Part shown: one piece after another, positions 10,001 to 21,636 of the stretch
How positions within the stretch are numbered: position 1 is the stretch's first letter
Layout: each line of letters opens with the position of its first letter
Assembly: GCA_002221725.1 (NCBI GenBank)
Contig: NJFT01000027.1
Coordinates: 186,001-250,000, forward strand
Direction of reading: 5' to 3'
DNA: 64,000 bases
Source of the DNA: Scedosporium boydii
Lineage: Eukaryota > Ascomycota > Sordariomycetes > Microascales > Microascaceae
Program-made: the position numbers and the translations under genes
Notes under the pieces: generated by a model
Told to the model about the DNA's origin: nothing
Databases searched by the model: none
Seen by the model: the letters and a program-made list of their open reading frames with translations, nothing else

Positions 10001-13000
10001 CTGGATGTAAGTGGCCCCCATACTTCTGTCGCAAGTAGCCTCGGTGACTCTATCTAACATTTCTCAGAATTCCGCTCGACACCCCTCAAACGCGCCGCGA
10101 CATACCTGGGAGGCCCACCGACATTACTCAAATACACATCAACATTCGAGACTCCGTCAGATCCAAAAGCGAGACGACTTTACGTTGTCTAAACCGACAA
10201 GGGGTGGGTCCAAGTACGGGAGAACTGGATGAAGCACCTCGGAAACCTCTCAGAGAAACAGGAGTCCACCGTCCTACAACCCGAAAGTTCGATAGAGGAG
10301 ATACACGGGGGGATGCGTTGTAACGGCAACGACTCAGGGAGGATGACGCGACACGATACGAGCTGCCTTAACCATCCCGCCCCCGGGAGAATAGAAGGTC
10401 ATGACGACCAGGCCAGTCCACCATCATCTCCGAATAGCATGCATTGCCATTCTCCCGAGGGGCATGTACTACGTTCGTGGCTTCTCTAGGTGCTGGCGTG
10501 TCTGTGTCCAGCCTGTCTTCAGCTCCACTGATTCATTCTTCACCTCACATGGTTCCCTCCCAGACATCTAAGGAAGCAGCAGCAAAAGGAGGCAGGAGGC
10601 AGCTTCCAAGCATATACACCAATTGATGTACCTCCCCACTGAAAGGACTTTTCTTCGGGGCTTTAGCGCTGCTTTCCCTCTCTGTCTTCCTTGCGCTTTA
10701 CGGCTAGTATTGAGGCCTATGCTTCTCGTGTGAACTTCACGACCCGAGACAGGAGAGCGAGCGATTTAGAAACCTTGGAACCTGCGGCCGCGACAGATTC
10801 CATGTTCCCAAACCTCTCCCTGGGAGGCCCCCCCGACAAGCCTCCAACACTCCCGTTAAACCGTTGCCCAAAAGATACTGGATGCAGGAGACCTCATGGC
10901 CGACTCGCCGCCCAATGCCGTGGGCCAACTCCTTCCCCAGGCAGTTGTTGGTCCGACAACAGCAACGCCTGAGTTCCCTCCCGCTGTGGGCGCGGCTCCT
11001 CAGCGACGAATCGTCATGGGGGGAAGGGCAAAGAAGCTTTAGCATCCGGGAGCGAGAACCCCCAACTTGATCAGCGTCGTGTGGTTATTTGATGCGAGAG
11101 TCTATATACCAATCCGCAGAACGGACAAATCCACACCGGACAGCGCGATACTGAGCTCAGCGAAATCGCTACCCCCTTCTAATCAAGGAAATTCCGGTCG
11201 ACCCGATCTTCTAGGCCCACGACGAGCTCTAGAAGGATGCGGACCCGAAGACCTGACCACTTAGGCCGTCGATATTGCCCGCCTATTGCGCAATTGACAG
11301 CTAGATCTTCTATCGAATGCGTCAACGGATTCTCAAGACGTACCAGAAATCCACCGGCTGGCTTCGCCTTACGGTTGCCCAACTCGCGAGAGGGTGACAA
11401 TACTTCTAGGCAATCTACTTGCTACCTGAGGCATCGCTGTTGGTCACATTCTACCCTTCACACTTAGGAAATTCAACGGGATGCAAGGCTAAAATTCCAT
11501 TCTTTTCAGCCTTCGGTTACACTCCTACGGCTTGCTCCCAGATCGATACTATTGCCGAACTAGCGAGAGAGATAATACTTGTGGGCATGCTTGCTCCCTA
11601 ACGAGGCCCGCTCATGCAGGGGCAAGAGAGGCAGCTGAGGATGATGATGGGGATGAGAAGGGTAGGGATAGTTGCCATCGCGGCAGCCCGGAACTGGGGG
11701 AAATGAATCAAGCAGATCCTGCATGTCCGGCTCATGATGCCGATGGGAACTCTAGGGACCCGGATGCTCCGGCTAGCAGATTCAACAGCAGGCAGCGACC
11801 TAGCAGGCGCAGGGTCGTTGGAGAGACGCCCTCGTTGTCAGATGACAGACCTGCTGAGCACCTCGATGATGGTGGAGATGAACTAGTAGGTGAAGGGACA
11901 GCCGAGGTGACTGACGAAGTCCCCGGCAACCATTTAATGGAGTGAGAGAATAGTCCCAAGCCGAAAGTGTTAACCGAACCCCCGGGCACGGGAATGTGAC
12001 TTGGATAAGCAAGAGGCTCTGGCAGCATCAGGCGCCAGAAGAGTATGATCCTTCATAGGGAAAATGAAGAGACACTTCATCATACTTCATCACATGACAG
12101 GTACAATACACCTCGAAGTAAATCCTGTCTGAAGCAGGGTTCTTAATAGCTGCGAACCATCGTCGATAAATGACCTAGCTAGTAAGTGTTATCTAGTTAG
12201 CTTCTCTTACTTCTACTAACGTGTATGTTTATCATCAGTTATATGTTCGAGGCGTGCTCAGTTGTGCTGCCAAGGTCCCCGTCTAGATTACTTGGCGCCG
12301 AGAGAACCCCGACTTGGTAAGTCTCTATTAGTTGATTGCCTTAAACAAAGGATAGATAGACTGGAGTCCACAGGTCCCAAAGTGGTGGCAGTCGGCCAGG
12401 GGCTCCCAGTAGAGGGGGTGACGGACGTTCAATCTGCTACTGAGCGCCACAGCCAACTCTTCGTAATATCCCTCCAGTTCCTAGCCAGCTAACTGTACGC
12501 AGTATAAACACAGACCTCGAAACGGCTCTGTCGGTAAGACGCTATTAGTTGCGACAGACGTCCCTGGCATAGATATCCCTGCAACTACCGCTATGGAGGC
12601 CGTATTAATGCACTCGGTCTTGCCCACTTTACCAATCGGCCTTTTGCACGGTCACATTGGCGGAACGTTCACAGTCGGGCTTCACTCAGGTGAAAAAGAT
12701 CTTGTTTCGTCCCACCTTACACAGGACCGATTCCATTTCAGCGAGAATAATTTGGAAGAGCGGGCATTAACGTTCAGCGTGCCTCCATTGGGTGGGTGAA
12801 TCGCGAAGACACATCGGCCAATTGCATGGGTTGCAATATTAAGATTGACAGGTTTCTTTTCATTTCGCTGCTCGAGAAAGAATGTGAAACACACCTCAAG
12901 GAACGATATTAGTGACCTGAAGTTACCACTTGGCCTCTTCGGAATCAAAATTCGCACAACGATCGCCCTAGGGGAGGCACTACTAATACGCTCAGTATCA

Positions 13001-14074
13001 CCTACCCCTACCGAATACGACGAGGCCCACGAGCACATTCCCGACGTCGAGTACAACACCGAAAACAAGGAGAATAATGAACGCGTTCCTGGCGCACCGC
13101 ACAGTCGAAGTCTTTTCTGGGAAACTACTTCACCAGGTGGTATCAAGACATTTTCCATATCCAATCCCCCCTCATGGAGGCAAAACCTGGAGAGATATCT
13201 CCTTGCGGCCTCGGCGTTCTTCTCGGATTGTCGGTCGCAGCACGAGGTTTCAGAGCAGAGAGAGACATGTCACATGAGTAACCCACGAAGATTTACCAAC
13301 TTATTCTGGTAAGCGTTAGGCTATGGGCATGTGGTTCTAGGACAAGGTCGTGTAAGGGAAAGGAGGCAATGACGATGCGCCGAAAGCTCGGGTAGGGAAG
13401 TAGATTTCCATCTTGTTACCAAGGGTAGAAAAGGACTCTCTCTATTGAACCATCATCTTATCCACAAGTTCGTGTATTACCGCCAGTCCTCACCCAATGC
13501 GCTGCACAGGGCCGTCAGCACAAAATGCCGTCCTGTCATCGACTTTTTCATGGGCCACGACTCGACGGTCGACGTCGGCCTCGGCGACAAAATCGGGACG
13601 GCTTTGTGTCCGTAGCCTCCCAAAGTTTTCATGCCGCCGTCCGCCTAATATGCGCCGGCGCAAGCCTCGGCCGCATGCAGTCGTCGAGGAGTGCGAAGCG
13701 GCAGATCCGCTCGTAGAGGGACGACTCCCTTGGGAGACAATGCTTAGATTACTCTGCCTTGACATCGACCACATGAGCGGGCAAAACATCGAACCAGGCA
13801 TCCTTGGGCCACATTACGCAATTAGTTCCATTATTGATACTGCAGGACTGGCCAGGCGTTTTTTTTTTGGTCATCCCTGTGGCTTGTCCCTTCATGCTGA
13901 CATGAGAAATACGGTGGAACGACTGCTGATAAGGGATCCCAAGGACAGATGCCTACACGATATTCGACGAAATATTTGTTCAATTCATCAGTACGTTTTT
14001 CTTGCACTCTGTCCCTCTGCTATTCAAGATATTTACCTGTAAATACTGCCACTCAGTTTCCTATCTCGTAGATC
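4064..14074. other. 10-kb gene-poor region with decayed coding-like fragments
   Basis: No intact gene can be supported. The stretch 4064-4410 continues the upstream gene in another frame. About 4380-4560 is AT-rich. Minus strand 4740-4860 holds a PVEYLFQT relic. Plus strand 5800-5900 and 6050-6260 read as short protein-like pieces that switch frame. A well-formed intron (10007-10067, GTAAGT...CTAACATTTCTCAG) lies in coding-like surroundings. Plus strand 11480-11590 reads PFFSAFGYTP, reminiscent of the Ty3/gypsy integrase end. Plus strand 12845-13312 and 13497-14042 are open frames of 155 and 181 codons without recognised domains. Overall it looks like old transposon and gene debris. Confidence 0.4.
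5349..5380. repeat. A-rich low-complexity tract
   Basis: A run of A with scattered T and G; it could be the decayed tail of a retroposed element, but no partner structure is visible. Confidence 0.5.
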
Positions 14075-14897
14075 CTAGAGATCCGCAGTAGCGCCACCGT
14101 ACGAATGAATGGTCTGGTCCGCACACCCCGCAGGCGTTTGGTACAGGTAGGCGCCAGTATTAATGAAGAGCTGCTGGCCCTCACAGACATACCACGCCGC
14201 CTCGTTCTGCCGCTTAATATCGTCGGTATGCCAGGTGAGAGTATCGCCCTGGAAGGCAAACTTGCCGTAGTTGTTCGGCGTCGCATCGAACCACGTCTCC
14301 AGAACCCTCTGGGTCTTGTCGGACGGGTTCTCGACGTGCATGTACAATGTCGTGGACCCAGTATTAAAGACTAGCTGCCCATTGACGATGTTGAATTGGC
14401 CGGCGTTGGCACCATCGTCGAGGTAGGCGGCGGAGGGTGAACCGGCCGGCTTCGACTGGAGGTATTTGTGGTAATTGGGCTCAGCGACGGCACGGATCCA
14501 GTACCATCCGCTGACAAGGGTTGGTCCAGCGGAGGAGCCAGTTCCAGTCCGTGTGCTCGTCTGGAGAGTAGAGCGGGAGCTGGAGACAGTACCAGGGGTT
14601 GTTGTCACGCCGGCAGAGGAAGACTTGGATGTGGAGGTGGTTGAGGGGGTTGTCGGAGCCGCACCCGGCACGCACTGGTAGTACCAGTCACTACACACTA
14701 TCGTCAGCTGAATTGACCCTCTTAGGGGAATCTAGAGAGGAGAAGTGTGCTAACTTCAGGTGGGTGCAGGTATATTCAGATCCACAAGCAGTCGCACCAG
14801 TCCAGCCGTTTCCACCGCACTGACCCCAGGGCGTCTGCGTCTGGGCTGCCACGAAGGACGCGAAGAGGGAGAGGAAAATAGAGCTTCGAAAATGCAT
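14075..14897 (-). CDS. Secreted CBM1 (cellulose-binding) protein with C-terminal domain of unknown function
   Basis: Two exons, 14755-14897 and 14075-14690, separated by a 64-bp intron (GTTAGC...GCTGAC...TAG), giving 252 residues. The N-terminus is a signal peptide (MHFRSSIFLSLFASFVAAQ). Next comes a fungal CBM1 beginning WGQCGGNGWTG and ending NDWYYQC; the intron splits it at the conserved Asn. A Ser/Thr linker of ~50 residues follows, then ~140 residues starting VSGWYWIRAVAEPNYHKYLQ. This last domain is rich in aromatic residues and looks like a beta-sandwich; I do not recognise its family. The protein should be exported and bind crystalline cellulose, probably delivering the C-terminal domain to plant cell wall. 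A TATA box lies ~100 bp upstream. Confidence 0.85.
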
Positions 14898-14993
14898 TGT
14901 GCGTTCTTGGTTTCGTGAAGCTTGGGTTATAGGGCCTCGAGATTTGATAACTCTAACGAAGTCAGCCAGTCGTCTAACTAAGAGCCAAGGCAT

Positions 14994-15003
14994 CCTTTTT
15001 ATA
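14994..15003 (-). promoter_or_regulatory. TATA box of the CBM1 gene
   Basis: TATAAAAAGG on the minus strand, about 100 bases upstream of the ATG at 14897. Confidence 0.55.
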
Positions 15004-15533
15004 GTCCTTGGCACCGACTCACCAGACAAGCTCTTTGGCAGTGTTCCGATGACAGGGATATACCTCAGTACTTCGTAGTCGATACAATCGGTAACAGATT
15101 GCTCCAACGGCACATGCAGGAGAGGTGCACATCATGTGGAGAAAATTCGCTCCGCGTATCGTGAAATTTTTCCATTCCATGGAACGTTGCCATTACCCCG
15201 AAAATTGACGACGACGAGATCCATCTAAATTGAGGTGAGATTGGTACCGGACCGAACAGTTCAGATGCTTGTCGGTGTCTGGTGGAATTTGAAGAGACTG
15301 GCGATGTTTTAGAGCCACCAATCATGATGGCGTCTTTTTGGTGTGCCTTTCCAGACTGAGCTGGGGTCAAGTTTTCCACTCCCTTGCAGGGGGTATTTCT
15401 CGACCCGATTCGGGGAAGAGAATTTAAATCAAGACCTCTCTCGCCCCTCGGCCTATATAAATTTCCCAGCAAACACCAGCTAGGCTAACAAATGGTGGTG
15501 CTTCTGCGCTGAGGGCAAAAAGGAAAAATATGA
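15004..15533. other. Intergenic between CBM1 gene and tRNA-Leu
   Basis: No supportable gene. A second TATATAA-like string (15454-15460) has no convincing coding sequence below it on either strand. Confidence 0.4.
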
Positions 15534-15634
15534 TGATAAGAGTGAGATTCGAACTCACGCCCAGTTTCCTGGACCAGGAATTACTTGTTAAGGTAACCTT
15601 AACCTGGCGCCTTAGACCGCTCGGCCATCTTACC
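15534..15634 (-). tRNA. tRNA-Leu (anticodon AAG), with intron
   Basis: Reading the minus strand, the acceptor GGTAAGA pairs with TCTTATC with one G-U pair. The D arm is GCC...GGC, the anticodon stem CCAGG/CCTGG, and the T arm GTGAG-TTCGAAT-CTCAC. The anticodon loop reads TTAAGG before the intron, giving AAG. A 17-nt intron sits one base 3' of the anticodon, and its CTTAA can pair with the anticodon region, as eukaryotic tRNA introns do. A long variable arm follows, as expected for class II tRNA-Leu. No CCA is encoded. Confidence 0.92.
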
Positions 15635-15863
15635 GGTTTTTATTGTTCCACTTGGCGTCGAACTGGGCCTAGAGTAGTTAGTTCGTCGCGGAGCCAGCAG
15701 TGTTTCGTCAACCGATACGCCATTGTCGAATGTGTCTTCCAGTGTCGATGGGTGGCTGACAATGCTAGTAAATTCCAAGTACGTTGCATTCTGAGCGGTC
15801 CAGCGTCTGTCTATATATTACAACCGACTCAGCTCCCCAAGTCAGTCCGGCGCGTTCTAATTC

Positions 15864-17399
15864 TTACAGGTGGTAATCATCTGGTTTGACCGCTCTGACT
15901 CCTCGTCTCTCCCAAACACTCTCGATCTTCATATCCTCCGCGCCATCCTCTTTCATGTTGATAAACGGTTCGGTAGCTCCGCTAGCCGTCGCCGGGTTCC
16001 TGAAAATCATATTCTTTTTCTAGTTTACTGGTTAGCATTGCCGCGGATGTAGGTAGGCCCACTAATTACAATGCGGAACTGAATTCACTTACGAGGCCCA
16101 AGGTCAAGTGGATCGCTGGGGGGCTTATTTGCAGCTTTTCGCTTGGTTCGCGTCCTTCAATCATGGCAAAGATATTTTTTGCCACAACTTCGGCCTGGGC
16201 CATTCCAGGACGTGCCGCCTTGTGCGCTCCGGTATCAGCGATATCGCCAGCAGCGAAGATGTTGGGATAGGCTGGGTCCTTCAGCTGGAGAGTTGGCTGG
16301 ACGTTGAGGAATCCGTTCGCTGGGTTCATGATGGGCGTTTCGGTTGTAGGTTCTAAAGACTCTACGAACTGGTTGTTTGGAGTCTGGCCAGTGGCCGGAA
16401 TGACGAGGTCGGCTGGGATTCTCCTCGAGTCCTTCAACTCGAGCTCAAAAGGCGTTCCATCACTCGGGAACCCGCCTTCGGGAACAACAGCGCGTACCCC
16501 GGTTGTTACCCTGCAAATGTCAATATTAACACTTGCCATATCCAGACAGTCTTGAACGAGCTGCGACTCACTTCACTCCAAGCTCTTCAAACCGATCCCT
16601 AATAATCTTATCCATCTTGGGATGGTAGAGCGGCATGAGTCTGTCTCGGGAGTGGATGAGAGTAACATCCTTTTCCGGGTAGACCTCCTTCAAGTCCGTC
16701 GCCATTTGAACTCCAACCGCTCCTCCGCCCACTATAACGATCTTAGACGCCTTCTTCACCTGTTGTTGGTACGACCTCAGGTAGTCGACAGATGGCGCCT
16801 TTTCGTCGTGCTCCATGGTTCCCGGTGGTTGGAGGCGTGTGCCAGTGGTGATGACTAGATAATCAAAGGGCACCTTCTTTGAACCTTGCCAATCTCTATC
16901 TAAGAGGACATGGTCTGGTTGTAGGGATATGGCTCGGGCCTTGATAACGGAGTGGCGAGAGGGATCCGGGGATGCCGCGAAGGCAGCTGAATAGGGGATG
17001 AAGGCTTTGTGCTCATGATTAGGCACGATTGAAAACCGAGGCTCCAAAGGTGTCAGTAAGTTTGAAGTTATCAGAGAGGAGGGAGGTAACCTTGACGTAC
17101 GAATGCGAAGAGATGGTGAAAATGGCTATGGGGTTCGACCAAAAGGACCTGGATGGAAATGTCGACGATTAGCCCAGCAATCTCAACAAAACTAAATATT
17201 TCTTTCGGAACACATCGGGCTGGAACACGTACACGATGTGTGGCGGGAAGAATATTGACAAGTTCTTTGACGGCCGCCTAAGACAGAAAGTCAGTATTGA
17301 ATTCCAGAGCCAGGGAGGTCCCAGTACAGATCGATCTAGGCTTACCAGTCCAACGTACGAACCGCCTATTACGACGACATTCTTTAGTCCCGCGATCAT
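15864..17399 (-). CDS. FAD-dependent oxidoreductase, AIF/AMID-like
   Basis: Six exons: 17346-17399, 17233-17277, 17101-17148, 16572-17041, 16093-16510 and 15864-16019, giving 396 residues. The FAD-binding Rossmann motif VVIGGSYVGL opens the protein directly. The NAD(P)H-binding motif IVIVGGGAVG lies near residue 160, and the second FAD signature FAAGDIADTGAHKAARPGMAQ is in the C-terminal half. The order matches apoptosis-inducing factor homologues of the AMID/FSP1 type, NAD(P)H-quinone oxidoreductases often attached to mitochondrial membranes. No clear mitochondrial presequence or membrane anchor is visible. The last intron ends at ACTAG so that LGL joins KKNMIFRNPA, matching the family's C-terminus. 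Physiological role here is unknown. Confidence 0.88.
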
Positions 17400-18748
17400 G
17401 ATGGATACACCACAAGGCCAGCCGAAAAACTCGTGTGTAGAAGAAAGGAACGGGGGATTATCAGGACCGGTATTGTAGCAAAGACGACGCTGAACACGGT
17501 GAGACGGTGAACCATGGCTTTATTAGAGGACCAGCCCATCGCGCACACGGGTATGCGGAGATAGGAGACGTTGCACTCCCCCTTGCGAACTCGGCCTCAG
17601 CTCTTGCCAGCTTGAGTCTCCGGAATATCTTGAACCAATCGGATGGTCGGCTCTCGGCGTTAGGGCGAGTCCAGGGGGCGTCGCCGGGTCTAGCGTCGGC
17701 AAATTCAGCTCGAGATCGGAGATTGATAAGCAAATCCTGGGAAATTTGGCCGGACTTTTGCAAAATAATAATGCGACCAGGACGTCGATTATCTAAAATC
17801 CCTCTCGGCTTGTGGCCCACCGGGAGAGCGAACGTCGATGGACGAAATAGTCTTATTCGGTAGCGTCATGCGAAGGTGTGGAGAACACGAAAGAATTGTT
17901 GGTTGGTTCGGGAAACCCTGAGTGGACGAACGACGCTGTTGGGATTTAATTCCTAAACGCGAATACACCGAGTCTCTGCCTGGAAGTGGTTTTGTGTGCT
18001 CGTCGCGCTCGGCATTCCGACGTTGCGGCCCCTCCCCCACCGGAACCAACTGTAAAAGTATGTGTCGGACTGCGGTATCATGAGATACCATTAGGGTATA
18101 CTATTTTGGGGCATGCATTTGCTTTCTCTGCTTGAGCCTTGTCCCAAACGAATATTTACCTAGGATTCCCTTCGTCTCCCGTTTGCCACTGCTTGCTCCA
18201 TTTAGGCATTCGTTACCCCGCCGTTGCTTTTCCGCCTTTTGTCGCTGTGATCACGGAGGAGAGTTTTTTTAAACGACAAGATAATGGCCTCTCATCTCTT
18301 TGCCATGGGTTCGTCAGATATTATCAAACCGCCGGCTTAGTACTTCGTTCCATCGAACCCATGATCCCTGTTTCTGGAGGTACTGCATGGGCTAGATTTG
18401 CGATTTGGAGGGAGAGTGATGCTTGGGCGAGAGTGTTCTGACAACATCAAATTGACCATCAATTGATGTCCTTTATTTAAAGAGAGCCGCTGGGACTTTT
18501 CGGTTTCTAAAGTACCACCATTTCACACCCGAACTCGAAAATCACTAATAGAAGAGCTTAGAGCCAGTAAAGGACTGGGAACTATGCATCAAGCTCGCTT
18601 CGTGGTCGCTTTGTGGTCGATAGGTATTCGGAGGGTTTTATTTCTCTGCGAATACAATAATTACGCGAATCGAGCCCGCTCAGTTGTTCATACAATACTA
18701 TACATGTCCGAATTACACTCTCTCAGGAGTCTTAAGAACAATCCCGAT
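17400..18748. other. Intergenic, nothing recognised
   Basis: Short open frames on both strands (for example 17507-17863 plus, 18139-18441 plus) show no family features and no splice-supported extension. I see no repeat or RNA gene. Confidence 0.5.
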
Positions 18749-20188
18749 TTACACCCTTGTAACGCGCTTTCGTTGCGCTTTCTTTAGCTCCGTGAGCTCC
18801 CTCATCTCTTCAGTCAAAGCCGCTCTCTTGTTTGCCTTCTCTTCAATTCTCTGCTGTCGATCCGCCTCTGTCCTTTCGGCATTCCGTTGTTCCCTCTCCT
18901 CGAGCGACATACGCTCTGGTTCGGGGGCAGAACGCCGTCTGCGGTGGGTAGGGGTATCGGAATCATGATCACCCTCCTTCTCGTTTTCATCCTCCCCCGT
19001 CTTTCTCTTCTTCTTCTTATCCTTCTTCTTGCTATCGCATTCCTCCGCGATCGACGCAATGAAGTCATCGTAGATCCTCTTTTCCACAAGCTCACCCTTT
19101 CCGGAAGCCTTCATTGAGTCATTGAGGCGACGCTGCCTTTCATGTCTGTTGCGCAGTTGCCGTGAGACTGGTAAGCCGAGGATGTCAACCTCGCAGCGGG
19201 TGCCATCTCGGAGCTTCAACTTCGCCCTTGACTTCCCAGCAAGGGCAACCACCCTACTGACGGGATAGTTGTTGATGCGGTGTCCCCAAGCCTCGTCTTC
19301 AAATGAAGACGGCGGCAACCTAAGCTGCTCGGTAATAGCGGTGGAAACGTGGACGCAGAAGTTATACCTGAAGCCCCGACACATCTCTTTCATAACGGTT
19401 TCGAGTTCGGTCTCGTCGTCTATTTCGAGCAAAGTCTGCATGGGTACAGGCCATGACGCCTTGAACACTATGGTAGGAGGTTCGTATTGGTTACAGCCCG
19501 CGACCCGCGCCGAGCAACTGCTATATTCTCTTTCCAGCAGTGCCCCTAGTTCAAACGATTCGAGGTGAGGGAGCCTCTGCGGAATCCTCAAGATCTTGTG
19601 GCCGTGCTCGCTGAAATATTCGCGCTGAACCACCAGAGTTCGAAGGTTGCTGCATTCAAAGATGGCGTTCCAGAAGGGATCAAACTTGCCGGACGACTCC
19701 GGTTTGAAGTCGCGGCTAAGTATGACAACATGTTGAATCATCAGCAGTGTCTCCTCAGAGAGCACTTTTTTAACACCGTGGAGGAATTCCATATTGTCTC
19801 CGATCATGAAGGTGTTGTGTGACCAGAGGAAAGGGCTTGCTTCTTCGTAGACGGACCGGCAGCATTCCAGCAGTCCAAGACCCAGTCTCCGAGCGCAGGT
19901 GCATTGAACGTGGTAAGCCCAAACATTTTTTTTCACTCGCGTTCGGTATGACAACGAGTAAGGCGGTCGCTCAACCATGGTGACGCTCAGGGAGCAGTAC
20001 TGACAGAAAGCGTGGTGGCGCTTTTCCCATCGTGGAGGCTCGACGAGAGCGTGGTAATAGATGAGGTCCCGGATCTCACGAGGAAGGTCAAGAAGCCGCG
20101 AGGGTCCCTTGATCTCTCTTTCTGTGACGGCGACTGTGATGCCGTTGGGGTTTGCCGGTGGGATGATCGTGATGACTGGGGCGGCCAT
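18749..20188 (-). CDS. F-box-like protein with charged coiled-coil C-terminus
   Basis: Single exon of 479 residues from the ATG at 20188; an in-frame ATG at 20335 would add 49 residues. Near residue 35 is LLDLPREIRDLIYYHAL, the fungal F-box-type helix motif found at the start of many orphan Pezizomycotina proteins of this kind. Residues ~60-330 form an alpha-rich body with scattered Cys. From about residue 390 the chain is strongly charged: a KKDKKKKRK stretch, then an acidic segment, an RRRR patch and a long Glu/Arg-rich probable coiled coil to the end. The basic stretches could act as nuclear localisation signals. If the F-box is functional the protein would recruit a target to an SCF ubiquitin ligase; the target is unknown. 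Confidence 0.75.
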   Translation of the reverse strand: MAAPVITIIPPANPNGITVAVTEREIKGPSRLLDLPREIRDLIYYHALVEPPRWEKRHHAFCQYCSLSVTMVERPPYSLSYRTRVKKNVWAYHVQCTCARRLGLGLLECCRSVYEEASPFLWSHNTFMIGDNMEFLHGVKKVLSEETLLMIQHVVILSRDFKPESSGKFDPFWNAIFECSNLRTLVVQREYFSEHGHKILRIPQRLPHLESFELGALLEREYSSCSARVAGCNQYEPPTIVFKASWPVPMQTLLEIDDETELETVMKEMCRGFRYNFCVHVSTAITEQLRLPPSSFEDEAWGHRINNYPVSRVVALAGKSRAKLKLRDGTRCEVDILGLPVSRQLRNRHERQRRLNDSMKASGKGELVEKRIYDDFIASIAEECDSKKKDKKKKRKTGEDENEKEGDHDSDTPTHRRRRSAPEPERMSLEEREQRNAERTEADRQQRIEEKANKRAALTEEMRELTELKKAQRKRVTRV

Positions 20189-20733
20189 GGTCGAAGGAGG
20201 TACTCTGAACTGTAGACTTGGTCGGAGATTATCAGGCGGGATTCCGGGGTTACCGTAACCCTCCGTCTTTGATTGACCTTTGTTCACGGGTTGAAGCTTA
20301 ATCAAGTACCTGGAAAGATTCGAAACGCGGGACAAGTAAATTGGGCTTTATTAAATACAAACTGAGGCCAGAGTTGATGCGAGTTGATTGCACGAAGGTC
20401 TAATGAGCAGGAGTCCGAACTCTGGACTGGCGCGACGCGGGGCGTTGACTCACTTGCCGACGATTGGGCATGGGGTGCTCAGCCCCAACCCCTTGGCGAC
20501 GCAGATTCTAGGCAGCAAAAGTCGAAAAAGCCTCAGCTCAGCCGCAACAGGCGGAGGCGAACAAAGCTTGAGGCAATGAACTAGGGTCAGAGAGAGAAAT
20601 TAGCGTGGACTAGCAAGACAAACATATGACACGAGTCTGATGTCTGAGGTTTGGCATCAGCTCGGAAATTCAGGCATCAAAGAGCACTCGTCGACCGAGA
20701 AGCAATGATGAGAGACAAAGACAAGTAGGTACC
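20189..20733. other. Intergenic upstream of the F-box-like gene
   Basis: Holds the promoter of the minus-strand F-box-like gene. No other gene or RNA is recognised. Confidence 0.4.
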
Positions 20734-20767
20734 TTTATAGATAATAAGAATTTATAGATAATAAAAA
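20734..20767. repeat. Two tandem 17-bp units
   Basis: TTTATAGATAATAAGAA followed directly by TTTATAGATAATAAAAA. Confidence 0.85.
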
Positions 20768-21010
20768 CATACACAAGCCTACTTAAGCTGTCAGTCAATC
20801 CTTTTTCAAGAAGAAAATAATTTACAAAGGTAATAAATAATAGCAGTAAATTCAAAAAGTTCAACATTTCCTGCGCTGCGGAGAAGAAAAAAATGGCTGG
20901 GGGAAAATGGCAAAAAAGCTCGGCTCCGGGATCGAACCCATCACCTGCGAACAATCCGGGGTCGTTTTCTAACCTATTGAGTCGTCTGGTCTTGGCCCGC
21001 CAGACCATCA
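20734..21010 (-). mobile_element. Candidate tRNA-derived SINE (degenerate)
   Basis: On the minus strand the element starts with a tRNA-like head: an A-box-like GACTCAATAGG and a good B box, GGTTCGATCCC, about 45 nt later. The D and anticodon stems do not fold, so it is not a working tRNA. About 170 nt further on, it ends in two copies of a 17-bp unit (TTCTTATTATCTATAAA and a one-base variant; plus 20734-20767). A tRNA-like head and a tail of short tandem repeats are the two ends of many SINEs. I found no clear target-site duplication. Confidence 0.35.
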
Positions 21011-21636
21011 TGAGTGCAGGCTCACTTGAACAACTCGGCTGGTAGGTTTGCCCTGTCCCCTCATATATAAAGGTAATAAAACCATGTTGGAGTTGATTTT
21101 GGGTGGGGAGGACGAAGGAAGGAGGGTTGGGGAGTGCTGCTCCTTCCCTCCACACGATATAAAATGAAGTCATGCGAATTCGGAGAGCGTTTCATATTGA
21201 TACTCGTAGACTTTCAACCTTAAGCTCAGCCAAGCGGTGTCTGACCTCGTGGCAAAGAAAGGCGACACCACTCGGGTTGTGCAGGTTCCATGCGGCTTCG
21301 TTTCTTATGAGAGGTGAATTGTCTTGCTCACGTTCCTTTATAACTTCTGCTACGACTTGTACGCTGGCGCCCACCGAGTAAAAGATATCCCGGCTGTAAG
21401 TAATCATGTTACGTTGCAGGTTTATATCGAGCGACAAAATTAATAGTCTCAACGGCCGATCCTCAACAGGATTTTGAATGCTGGAATAAAAAGTAGAAAC
21501 AAGAACAAAATGGGTAGTTACAAAGATGCCTTTTGCCGATCCTTGAGCCTCCCGAGTCTCGGGGCGAAATTTCCATCAAACAAAAAGTTGACCGGGATAC
21601 CTGCTATGACAACAAAAATCATAAAGACCCCAAGAA
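21011..21636. other. Intergenic downstream of the DUF4360-like gene
   Basis: The minus-strand frame 21192-21452 (86 codons) reads as protein-like but matches nothing I know. The rest is probably 3' untranslated sequence of the DUF4360-like gene. Confidence 0.35.

Noticed and set aside
13497..14042. 181-codon frame as a protein kinase fragment
   Set aside because: A short stretch (LLIRDPKDRCLHDI) recalls kinase C-lobes, but no catalytic or DFG motif is present.
20928..21010. Functional tRNA gene on the minus strand
   Set aside because: The B box is good, but the D stem, anticodon stem and acceptor do not pair, and the T stem has only about four pairs.
20670..21173. 167-codon minus-strand open frame as a membrane protein
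   Set aside because: It runs through the tRNA-like head and tandem tail of the SINE-like element; its hydrophobicity comes from T-rich DNA.
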